Below, piece by piece: positions 47,741 to 58,990 of a stretch of 64,000 nucleotides of DNA. The translations under genes were made by a program, and so were the position numbers. Position 1 is the stretch's first letter. Each line of letters begins with the position of its first letter. Where the stretch lies: NCBI RefSeq assembly GCF_963576545.1, contig NC_083638.1, positions 23,894,090 through 23,958,089 on the forward strand. The letters are read 5' to 3'. The notes beneath the pieces are model-generated. The model did no database searches, was not told the DNA's origin, and saw only the letters and a program-made list of their open reading frames with translations. This stretch comes from Limanda limanda. Lineage: Eukaryota; Chordata; Actinopteri; Pleuronectiformes; Pleuronectidae.

Positions 47741-47830
47741 TGGGAATTTACAGGAATTAACGGGAATGTACAGGAATGTACAGGAATATACGGGAATATC
47801 CGGGAATTAACGGGAATAAACTGGAAATGT
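47741..47830. repeat. 10-bp tandem array (nine units)
   Basis: Consecutive decamers of the form (T/C)(G/A)GGAATNTA run exactly in register (for example CGGGAATGTA, CAGGAATGTA, CAGGAATATA). The array lies about 45 bp inside the left hAT end and may have been subterminal transposase sites. Confidence 0.85.
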
Positions 47831-47863
47831 GGTGGGTAATTTATACTAACTGTATTTACCTTG

Positions 47864-48064
47864 TCATATACAGACATAAATATAAACATTTTGATTTGTC
47901 ATAGGCTGATTTGAGCCCTGAGGAAACTTTGGGCACTTGACTATATGCTTCTGCATCGTTGTGTCATTATAGGTCTTTGCACAGTATTTGCAGATGTACA
48001 CAGCCTTTCCTTCTACATTGGATGGGGTGAAATGTCTCCACACATGAGATAGTGCATGTGGCAT
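47864..48064 (-). pseudogene. BED-type zinc finger remnant of hAT transposase
   Basis: The 66-codon frame begins at a true ATG (48064). SHVWRHFT gives the aromatic pair and ICKYCAK...MQKHIVKCPKF gives the CxxC...HxxxC ligands of a BED finger, the DNA-binding domain at the N-terminus of many hAT transposases. The rest of the transposase, including its catalytic core, is missing. Confidence 0.7.
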
Positions 48065-48280
48065 TGTTCTGTAGAATAAGATGAGAAAAAAGTTTGTAAA
48101 AAAACACTAATGCAATGCCAGAGATATAAATAGTTAGCCAAACAATTGGAATCGTCTGTAAAAATATTTTACAATTGATGGATAAATGAATGGAAATAGG
48201 CTAGATGAACAGATGAACAAAACTCAATAAGCATGCTAATATATTTTCCCCAGTAATATCATCGAAACTTACCTGACTAG

Positions 48281-48328
48281 TCCTGCACACTACAGCAGGC
48301 CTCAATAGCCCTGCTGTAGTGTGCAGGA
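48281..48328. repeat. 19-bp perfect hairpin inside the hAT element
   Basis: Arms 48281-48299 and 48310-48328 are exact reverse complements with a 10-nt loop (48300-48309). The arm core is CTGCACACTACAGCAGG. Confidence 0.95.
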
Positions 48329-50539
48329 TGCTGGGAATTATCTGTTCTATTCCATCTGTGATGGAAGAATGCACAGTGGAGGGTTGAAACTCAACGTGCA
48401 GCGTGTGCTGCATTCCATACATCTTTAAAATAGAGTTTTTAATGATGTTTTTATTGCTCAGCGTTTTTTTTTTTTTTTTTTCAAAATTCCCAAAATTCCC
48501 GAGCTTAACTTCCCATGGAAAGTTTCCGGAAATTTACCGCAAACTTTATGCCCCTTTGCAACACTATTTGTGATTTGTAAATAAAAGAAAATACAATCAA
48601 AAATATAGAATAGGAATTGAGTAAATCTTCCTCACTTTACATAAAATGCACATCTTTTCTGCCTTGTTTCATGTCAGCAAACATAAACGCCAATATTGGT
48701 ATTATGGCCAACTGATATTGGTTGGACTCTAATATCAGTGTGGGTTTCTTTTTTGAGTCAGAAACAAGAAAACGGTTGTTCTTGGAAATCAAAAATGGGG
48801 ACATTTTATACTGTTGTACTGATATATATTACTTTTGACAAAGGTTTGACTTCTTGAGACAGGAGCAAGCGGAGACATCACTGGAAGCGACGTGTGAAAG
48901 TGCAGCAAGACAGAAACGAGACCTTAAACCTTAAACTTCACAATATTGTGTAAAAAATGTATCGTGTTAAATCTCTTATCAGCTGATGGAGTACTCTCCC
49001 TGCAGCCTCTATTTGATTCTGACATTTTGCTGACTTGTTGGACACAGTTATAAATATATGCAAGATAATCTCAAGGTATTATTGGCTAATGCAGTCTAGG
49101 AGCAATCATACAGCTGTACTTCTGCATAGATAAACCTGCACTTGTACCCTACCATGCTTTGGACTCTTACAGCAGTCAAGATGAGAAGGGGGGGTGGGTT
49201 TCTGGGTCACGGGGACCTCACGTCCTCCTTAATACTACTCCATATGAGGCCAACCAAGTGAACCACCAGTGTCTTTGTTAAATATTCATCCCCTGTCAAT
49301 AATTAAATGCTCATTATTTGAACCTGAAGAGTGCTGTGATTTCAAATTTAATGTGCTTCTAATGCATGGGGCGATAAGACACGCCTAATAGCTGGGCTGC
49401 ATGATGAAAGCTATAGTTGCGTACAGTCATACCCATTCTTTTTCAGTTGAACAGGTAAAAATAATCCATGTTTTCAATGAAAAATTTATAACCGTTGTCC
49501 AGAATTTTTTGATGAACATCTGAGGTTTTGTATTCTCTGACAGTACAAGTTTTTGAACAAATGTCAGAGAAAAGAAGCTTGTTATCTCAGGCCCCTTAAA
49601 CTGAATCTGAAAGCAAGAGACTTTTTTTTGTCAGGAGATCTGTTTCTGGAACTGCCATAGCACAATCAACCGCCCACACAGAAAATAATGACACATGAGC
49701 CAATTTAGGTGATAAGATACAAGCAGGGCATGAATGCACAAATATACAATAAATATGCAAACAAGAAGATCTATTACCCAAGGGCAAGGGGCTCACATGA
49801 TAATACAAGTATTGTCCTGCAGCTATGCAGTGGTGCTATCAATTAACTCTAGGAGGAAGTCAGTGCATCAACAATGTTTTGCCTCTTTCTTAAAACTTTA
49901 AAGAATTTTAAAATACATAATCATTTCTTGCTTTGATGTGAGGCATTTCTCATTGTTTGTTGTTATTATGATCTGCTCTACGAACAACTAAGAATTACCA
50001 CAGTGTTTTTTTTTTTTTCCAAACAAATGTCTGTGTTTGTGCACGCGCACGCATGTGTGCTCGTATGGCTCAAGGACCTGTCTGTGATGTAAACACAGGG
50101 AGGGTAAACACACAGGCAGCTTGTAAGTCTACATTGTTATTATCCTGTTTGTATAATTAGCCTTATAATTTGCTCACATCAAAGGCATTGTCCCTAGAAA
50201 TACTTCCCTGACTGTTCAGATAGAGGGGAATGGAGTGGGGAGGGGAGGCTTTCGTACCGCTCCCATTGAATCACACTGAGCTTCTACCAAGCATCAGAGG
50301 TTTTTAGCAGAGAAATGTGACCAAAGTGTCCGATGGGAGCTCTTTCCTATGGCTGTCTTTGTGATGCTCTTTTCTGAATATAAATGCTCCAAGTATAAAA
50401 GTTAAAATGTTATCTTCTCTCTCACCTTTGCTCAGTTGGCCAATAGTTTCATTACCCAAACAAGAGATTGTATTATCATTGCTGTTTGTTTGTGTGTTGA
50501 TTAGCAGCATTACACAAAAGCTACTGATTAAATGAAACT

Positions 50540-50610
50540 TTTTGGAAATCCAGTGTGGGTCAGAGAAGAACCCATTAAACTTTGGTGTGGATCTAGATCA
50601 GGGGGCAACA
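50540..50610 (+). repeat. Fragment of the 28455-28872 repeat family
   Basis: GGGTCAGAGAAGAACCCATT then AAACTTTGGTGTGGATCTAG resembles the internal part of that repeat family as I know it. Confidence 0.45.
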
Positions 50611-50984
50611 AGTAATGCAGAGATATTTATATATATATATAAAAATTTCGCCATGTGAAGAATGCTGATAGCTAGCAGATGAAATAGCAGATTAGCATAA
50701 TGAATGAAAAATAGTTAGGGGGATTGATCTTTACCTAGTTACTGTACGGTACACTGCTTGATAATCCAACAAGCACTTAGCATGATGTGTAATGTTGCCT
50801 CTAACCTTGTCATGTGGCTATAGAATGTACAAAATGGGCACCTGGTAGTGTGCAAACCTCCTCCAGGGCCCAACAGTCCCCTCATGAAACCACATCTAAA
50901 TCCAAAAGATCTTTGGGTTAAACTTAAACATTAAAAAAAGTGATACAAATTCCCAGATCTTCCCCTGTTTCCAGATTTGAGCCA

Positions 50985-51105
50985 AAATGTAATGACTTCT
51001 TTCTTGGACCATACCCCACCATAATCCACCGAAGTTTCAAGAAAATGGGTTTATTAGCTTTCTATTTATTCCTGCAAACAAAAATGAAAACTTGGCGGAG
51101 GTAAT
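50985..51105 (-). repeat. Inverted fragment of the 28455-28872 repeat family
   Basis: CCACCGAAGTTTCAAGAAAA and a terminal AACTTGGCGGAGGTAATG show the family in opposite orientation. Confidence 0.5.
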
Positions 51106-52400
51106 GATCAAGTTTTTTAAGTGTTTTAAAATCTCTCCTTGCAACTCAAAACTTAGCAGATCACCACAGGAAAGAACATTTGCCCTGTCGTCTTCTAACC
51201 CCGTCCACATAGTGACAACATGGTGAATATTGCAGCACTTCTAGATTAATTCCACTCTCCTCGGTGAAAAAATATCTATACTACATTTAATGACCTTCAT
51301 AACCCGTAGTAAGTGTCGGGATGGGAAAGTGCAGCAGGGTACAGTATGTGCTGATTCTGCTGCACTCTGAGACGCTGGCGTGAACAATGATGGCTTGGCA
51401 GCTGGAAGTGAAGTGAGACAGAAAGTGTCAGAGGGGGTTTGCACAAATTTGATTGACAGTACCATAGCTGCCTCTGCCATCAATTTAATGGTAATTATTA
51501 TTTAATGCATATTACTTAAAAGCATATGCAAAATTAAGATTTAGTCACAAAAAACACATTTTATATGGTATTTAAAGAATAATATGCATAATATATTGCT
51601 TGTTAATATTTATGGCAAAGAAGTTCAAGCATTTCTTGTCTTGAGCCAGTCCTCTGCTGAAAGCGTTGACTCTCATGATCTCAATTAATAACTAAGAAAG
51701 TAAGAAGAGGAAGAAGATGCAGAAAACTGGAAGCTTTTTACACCGAGGAGAAAAACCTGCCAAAGCGAATTTATCTCAGATTCAGATTCACTTATGTGTA
51801 AGAACAAGAGACTGGTGTCCTTCAGGGTGTAATTCAAGAAAGTACATTGGGAAAAAAATTGCTATTCAGAGTAGATTTGAAGCGAATAATTTGTTGAATT
51901 AATGTTAAATGTAATGTAGACAATCTGCATTTTGTGTTAACATGAAAAGGAGATTTTTTTGTATAGGTAAGAAGATACGAATAATCTCTCAAGACTGTAT
52001 TCATGGGTACATAATATTATCTATATAATATTTTCTTTTCCCAATTATGAAAACATAGAAGATAAGATTTTATTGTAGAAATCTGAAATCTGAATATGGC
52101 TGCATAGGTCAACACCTGGCCATCACTTAATCAGAGACACACAAAACTAAATGACCAAACTATTTCCTCTTTTGAAACTACAAAAAGATAGTGTGACTTA
52201 AAGCTCAAAGAAATGAATATCAAAAAGATCTGCAATGGAATTAAGTAAGTGTTCTCAACATAATCAGTGATATTTAACAATTTGCAGCACTTATACGTAT
52301 CAAAAACCTTATAAATGACAGTTAATATATGACACATATATTTTTCCTGAGTTAGAATGGAATACTTGACTGTCATAGCCCTCGTTTTGTGTTTTGCTGT

Positions 52401-52776
52401 TTAAAGGTTCAGTGTGTAGAATTTAGTGGTGAAGTTGCATGTTGCAGCTGAATACCCCCCACCTCACCCTCCCCTTCCAAACGTGAAAGAGAACCTGTGG
52501 TGGCCTTCAGCTGTCATAAAAACACAAAATGTTTTTTGTTTGTCCAGTTTGGGCTACTGTAAAAAACATGACGACCTCAGTAGCGAGGACCTGCTCCTGA
52601 TGCAATTATAAAGTATTTAAATATAAAAAGCCCATTCTAGGGTGAAGAAAAAAACTATTCGTACAATTTAGATGAAACACATTAGTGAAAATATCACTAG
52701 GATTATTTATAGGATTAATTATATATAGTGCCAATAGCTCCCTTTCACCTAAATCTCACACACTGATATCCTATAA
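52401..52776. mobile_element. MITE with TTAAAGGTTCAGTGTGTAG terminal repeat
   Basis: The left end is TTAAAGGTTCAGTGTGTAGA. The right end, reverse-complemented, reads ATATCAGTGTGTGAGATTTAG, giving imperfect terminal inverted repeats over about 25 bp. The ends abut TTAA-like bases, which suggests piggyBac-type targeting, but this is tentative. It has no coding capacity. A decayed relative is at 38485-38809. Confidence 0.65.
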
Positions 52777-55700
52777 AACAATGAAGTAGCATCCTGTTTT
52801 ATCTCATCTGTAACTTGAGATTGTTGTGCAGTCTTGGTTATTTTAGTAGTCTTGGTTAACTCCTTCGTTCAGTGACAGTGCCTGACACACTTTTTAAGAG
52901 TTGAGTTTACAAGCCATGGAGGGAACTTTTCCTGAAGGAGATAATACACACTCTTCAGTTTAATCGTAATAATCCAAGATGACTTTGAGCCAATGTTTAA
53001 CTTGCAAGGTCCTGCAATGGACAGATGGTATAATCATGATTCTTGGCTCAATGTCAACAGACCAACATTAATGTTGGCATAACCCAAGTTTATTGGTTTA
53101 CTGATTCTTGAAATCTACAATTCAGTCAGAACCTTCATTTCAGAGCTTTGGTTGATGCCTCAGTTTTATTTTTATGGGGAAGAAACAAAATATTCCTATA
53201 CTGCGCGTGAATGTGGGGATCTGCAATCTGAGGGTTATTATTCATCTTATTAAACTGGCCTAACTTTTAACACACATTTGGAGCAAAATAGTCACATGAC
53301 ACATACAGCTTGCCCTTTTTTGTGATTGACATGTGTCTTAGTGTTAAGTGTAATTTTTATTATATTTTTGTAAGAATAGTAAGTCTGTAATACACATGCA
53401 GTTCAGCCCCCGGTCACTGTTGCCCTGGGTCACGGTATGAGATTTTCGACCTTGTATTGCAATCTTGGTTTCAGAATCGTTAAACCAGCAGTTGTGGTTG
53501 TTTTTAGTGATGAGTTAGATTTATGTTTTTCTATCCACAAACAACTAAAAGCTATTAAAAGTATCACATGACAGACAGAGATGTCCCCAAACCAACACAC
53601 ACAACTGCACCAGTTTAGTGTCTTATGTTTCTATAAACAGAAATAATTCAACTACTTATAAAGTAAAAACATAGGGTAGCAGAGACAATAAAAAGGATCC
53701 AAGTTTGTAAATATTTTTCTGCTCTCTGCCTCTTTGTTCTATCACTGCGAAGATTAGGATTCAGCAGGAGAGCATGATTGACACTTAGATGAGTGTTTGA
53801 CGGTCTGTCATCACTCACACTGAAACCCTGTGTTAATCTAATTAAATTATAAATGAGTGCATGAATATTGAATCAGTATGGGAGAGTTATCAGGGAATTC
53901 AGTGTTACTTTCCAACATCAACAATTCCACCATTTTAGTTGCCCCCTTCATCGCCATCCACGGCTAAAACACAATGCAAGGGAATTCCACCATATCTGAG
54001 TAATGTGACTGTCAGTTGATCTCCACGTCCTCAGATAGCCCCACTCAGGATGGAGGTCACTGTGATAGCCACAAGGACTAAGGAGAAGCCCAGTTTAGAG
54101 GAGGACAAGTACTAAGGTTACAAGATAAAATAAGTCTGCTTGGCTTATTTTCTGGAAACCCCCTGAGGGAGAGAGACCATGAACTGACAGGCCCTATGTA
54201 ATTCTTGACAGAGGAAAACTTTGTATACAGACAGTCTCAGCAACATGTTATTAAAAAGATGAGCATGGCCGTGGAAAATAAATAAATAAAGAAAAAATAC
54301 TGATTAAATTTTAAGCAGCCGGCGGGCCGATAGTTTGCCTGAGGCATATTTGTCAGTTTCAAAGGGTGTTTTTATTAATTTTGTATTTTGCATTTTGTTA
54401 GTGGAAAGAGCTTACTCCACCGGGAGCGCCACAAGCTATAGCCAGCAGAGCCTATAGCAGGGAGAAAGGAGACGCGGAGCATGCCAAGCAGATCCTGCAC
54501 ACTTGGAGAATGAAATCAGGTCTAGATCACCCACATAACCCACAGACCCCCCAACCTTCACCAAAACACAGACATGCTCACATTGATATATATTATTAAC
54601 GCAATGTACACGCATACAAATCTTTCATGCAAAATGCATTGCATGTCTATCATACATAACAGACTTATTATATTTGCTGTTAGCATCAGACTGAAGTTGT
54701 CTAGTCTGTATCCTATTCACCTATTGTATTGATTAACCTCCTCTGACCTGCACTATCAATGCCGCTGCTTCATTTCTCTGTCTTTTATATGCATCACAAA
54801 TTACTGCTGAGTTTTTGCTTTGGTCTTTTAGGCTTTGACTGCATTTATTTTTTACTCTGCTTGGCATGATATCATGTATAGTTCAATGTCACCTCAAGGG
54901 CCAGGCTCATGGGGAAGTCTGTTAATTAATATTATCACCACTAATCAGTTTCTCTCTATTAATTACACAGGCTACATGAATAAACATGTGTGGCTGTGTT
55001 TAATTCAGTGCTCATCACACTTTGATAGAAATGGGATTTTAGCAGGGTCTTCCCCAGGTCCTCAGAGGGCTTCAAGGGGCTGTTGGTTTCCCGTAACTTA
55101 ACCTGGTTCACTGTGTCTACCGTGCTCTCTCTGCTCAGCTGTGTGTTTGTGTGCATGTGTGCATACCGTGAGTCAGATAGACGGGGGGACAACATAGAAG
55201 CTGGTGCGACCATAAATGACAGCAAAACGTGATAGTGAACTCTCATCTTAGGGTTTTCCCTTTGTTGTACCCTCTTGTAGGCCATAGAAATTAACATAAC
55301 ATGTGTGAAACTGTAGCATGGATATTGACATTTTGACATTGTGATTACGTTGACACGGGGGTATCATAAATCTATTTATCTAGACAGACAGTGTTTCCTA
55401 CTCTCTGCCAGCACAGTGTGAGTACAATACTCCAATGTACTGACCTGAAACCAGCATCTACAACGGGGTTTGTAATGGTCTGGGCTGTGCTCACGTTGCT
55501 CTGTTTGACTTTACTGGACAATGACCTCTGATAGATCAGCTTGAAAGTGAGTGTCAGAAATTCATTGCTCAGGCGTGTTAAATGATTAATCACAATAATT
55601 TAATTTAATAAAAAATGTTCTGGGGTTACTTTTTTTTTTTGTCTCTACTGATGATCTTCCTCTCATGTCATCCGTCCATATTTCTATCAATGTTTTTTTT

Positions 55701-57271
55701 TTTTTATCAATGACCAAGCCAAGGCAGCCCAGATGGCCAGACACATCTCTTTGTGTGCGATTCTGAAACCAGGTTATTTATAATCCTGTCAGTGTGTTCT
55801 TGATTTGCCCTGTGGAGACCATTATTAAATCAATATATAAATTAATATATCTATGTGTTACAGTGTAACAACACAAGTATTTTGAATGAGAAAATTGAAA
55901 CATATGCAACCGAATGCAGAACTTCAAAAATCAACAAAATACTGAGCAAATGTTAATTTCTAGCACATGTAAGTTGTCAGAAAGAATCATTGTTCAATGT
56001 AAACTGCTTGTGGAAAGCAACTTCTACCAAATGAGTAAGGAAAAAAAGCTCCCCAAGAAAAAACAGAAATTTCACAAACTGCAGGCAGACAGTACCGCGC
56101 AGCATCCAACACTGTGCAGCAAAGGCTGGCCTCAGGCTATAATTTGCAGAAGTTTTACCTGCTGCTGGACTGACGCAAGTGTGAAGACAAAGCGTAGCAA
56201 GCCTGTGTGTGTGCGCGCGTGCGTGTGTACATCTATGCCCAATTCGCAACCCTAAACTTGGCTTTTATTTTCATTTTTTTGAAAATTGCCAGCATTTGGG
56301 TCAGGTAAACCTCCCAAATCCACTAACAGCTTTAATCATCTTAAAAAAGAAATAGCCGTTGAGGCATTTGATGGCTATTAGGAATGTGTGTTGCATCTTC
56401 AAAATCATCTTTCATTCCAAAATACTCATAAAGCATTTGTGTCAGATCAGTCAGACAGAGCAGTTTGAAGTAGATGCTACTTTGTTGTGTAAAGGTGAAG
56501 GAGTTAATTAGGTGATGAGGAGGTGACTGATGCTATGTATATACAGCACACATGACAGGGAGAGAAGCCAAGTGGGCTGCTAATCATGCCCTCCACCTCC
56601 CTACTCCTGCATTCATCTCCAACCATATGCTTTTGAAGTCATGGCTGTCAGGAGCTCTGTGACATGCACTCAGTTTTATTGGATTTCATGGAGAAAGTAA
56701 GCTTTGTTTATTATAGTTGATTTTGAATATATCTCATATAAAACACTAAATTACATTTAAGTGATGTGTTCAAAGAAGCTCATTTTAAATCAGATGAAGG
56801 TAGAGGCTTCTTTTATTCTATCTTCTTTTCTCTTCAGGGTAAAGGAAAGTATGTGCTATACAGTAATGAAGCCGGTTGAACTTTATATGTTGATGTGAAT
56901 GTATAAGAATGAGAAAGTGACATTGTATAAAACCAAATATTAACACATGATTTCATATAGCTAGGTCTATACAGTTCAATCAGTTATTATGATTTTATGA
57001 AATACTGTTTATCAACATATGTTGGTTCTCAGAAATTAAAATAGTTATTTACTTATATTTTCAAATTACAGAAGAAAAATCTTGGTGGCAGCATTTGATC
57101 TCCAACAGATTAGATTGAATAACTCTAGGGATTTTAATCAATGTGGAACTAGCACACAGTTGTTATCTTTCAGGTACAGAAATTAACAATAAGAACAAAG
57201 GGACACAGGACTGGACAGCACTACACAATGAAAAATAGAATAAAATGCTTATGAAATTTGTACAATAATTG

Positions 57272-57285
57272 GTGTGTGTGTGTGT
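57272..57285. repeat. Short (GT)n microsatellite
   Basis: Seven GT units. Confidence 0.8.
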
Positions 57286-58789
57286 TTATGACATTCAATT
57301 TTCTTAACATAAAAGTAAAATGGATTGATCAGTGAGTGATATGTAATTGTTACAAAACTGAAACAATGTACGTGTTGCAATGTAATATTTAATATGCATC
57401 ATGTAAACAGAGGCCCATTACTAAAGGTTGTTTTTATGAATAAGAACTCTACACCACACCTCCTCTTACTTTCTCACTATCTGCAATAAGAAAATATAAA
57501 TAACTAAAGTAAAAATGTAAAAATTTTTGGAAGGTTGCCCAGTGTTTTGCTTGTGTAAATCATTATTAAAGTTGCATTCAGTAGGATTTTGTTTTGTTTA
57601 CAAACAGCTATAATGCTTATACTGCAAAAAACTAAAAGAGTAACAACATTATGTGTAAGCCTGGGTGGACTTTACACAGGCTGAAATCCCCAAATAATCC
57701 TCATTTTGACTTTATTATCCACAAAGGATTGTTTGTTTGTTTTCTCACCACTACAACGATTCTGCTCCAACTCAGAATGTTGTTTAGTGCTAAAGGTAAA
57801 TGTAACCCTTTAGGTGCTAGGTTTGCCTTACCTGTTGTAAAGAAAATGTATGCAGTTGCCGCTAGCTTCATGATTTTGATGATTATACTAAAGGAGATGT
57901 AGAAATGGAAAAAAGCTTACATTTTAAACTAAAGTAACAATAATTCAAGAGTGCTAAAGGAAATCATGCACTGATGACCAGAGCTAGGGACATGCGGCTC
58001 AATGACTTTTGAATGTTATGCTATCCTTGCTATTTGGCATCAGCATTGTTAGGCAGTATTTTCGATCTAAAAGATTTAAATATAGTTGATTTAAATATAG
58101 TTGTATCAGACAGTGTCAGAATAAAGTGGCATATGACCACTCGGCCTGAGAAATGTGTAACCTCATCCAACACGGTCATGTGGAAACTGCATTGCTTATG
58201 TTAGCCACACTCTGCAATTTCTATCATTATACCAGAATACAATTACCATGAAGAGATGTACTACAATGTTAAGGTAGGTGGTATCTGTCAATGTAACATT
58301 TATTTGAATGAATGGATGGACCCTGGTTTCTCAGCAGGACATTGCCTAGAACATCACATTGCCTCTACTGGCTTTGTCTTTTTCCCATCTTGCATCTTGT
58401 CTCCGCAGGTACATCAATGAGCCTTAGGCACCATTGACTTTGTTGCCAGGTGTTACCTGTTGAATATAACCGGTCATTATGAAAACGCTCTGACCAAGTC
58501 ATCCAGTAATATAATCATAATTTGGCCCTTGTCAAAATCAGTCAGATCCTTGCACTTGCCCATTTTCCCTCATTCCAAAACAACAACTTCACTGTTCACG
58601 TGCTGTCAAATATGTCCCAGCTCTTGACAGTTGCCATTGTAATTAAATAATCCATGTTCTTCACTTCACCTGTCAGTGATTCTAATGTTGCAACTGGTCA
58701 GTGCATATTATCTCTTATATTCAGTCTGCACGTATTGTGGCACTCAATTGAACTCAAGCCCTCAGTGTCTGCCATTAAAAGTGTTAACA

Positions 58790-58990
58790 GTTTATATAAT
58801 AGCGACTGGTCACTTGCAGAAATGAGTTAATTGATCACAGGCTGTGATCCAATTCAACATCATAGCAAGCAATTAGGATCAAACCTCCAAAACGATTATG
58901 AATTAATGAAGAAGGCATTAATGAATTATTAATGACAAAAGATTTACAGACCTGACACATTGTGTGCTGCTGATAGATGGGTGCGCAGGA
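58790..58990. promoter_or_regulatory. Candidate conserved non-coding element
   Basis: Contains TTAATTGATCACAGGCTGTG, ATCACAGGCTGTGAT (an interrupted palindrome) and GCATTAATGAATTATTAATG. Motif density suggests a homeodomain-bound enhancer; conservation was not tested. Confidence 0.2.

Larger units (their letters stand above)
47696..48566 (-). mobile_element. hAT-like DNA transposon, internally deleted (871 bp)
   Basis: The ends are TAGGGTTGCAAA and, reverse-complemented, TAGTGTTGCAAA, an 11/12 match of hAT type. A BED-finger coding remnant, a 10-bp tandem array beside one end and a long poly-T tract at the other lie inside. Length is far below an autonomous hAT element (about 2.5-4 kb), so it is a non-autonomous derivative. 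Confidence 0.75.
47688..48574. repeat. Diverged 8-bp target-site duplications of the hAT element
   Basis: CATGTGAC (47688-47695) on the left and TTTGTGAT (48567-48574) on the right agree at five of eight positions, fitting an old 8-bp hAT duplication. Confidence 0.45.
48575..52400. other. Gene-poor DNA with repeat fragments
   Basis: No gene is recognised. It contains two fragments of a dispersed repeat (50540-50610 and 50985-51105) and a short (AT)n tract near 50627-50642. Confidence 0.5.

Noticed and set aside
47695..47889. Proline-rich minus-strand frame over the decamer array
   Set aside because: The repetitive protein is a by-product of the 10-bp DNA repeat.
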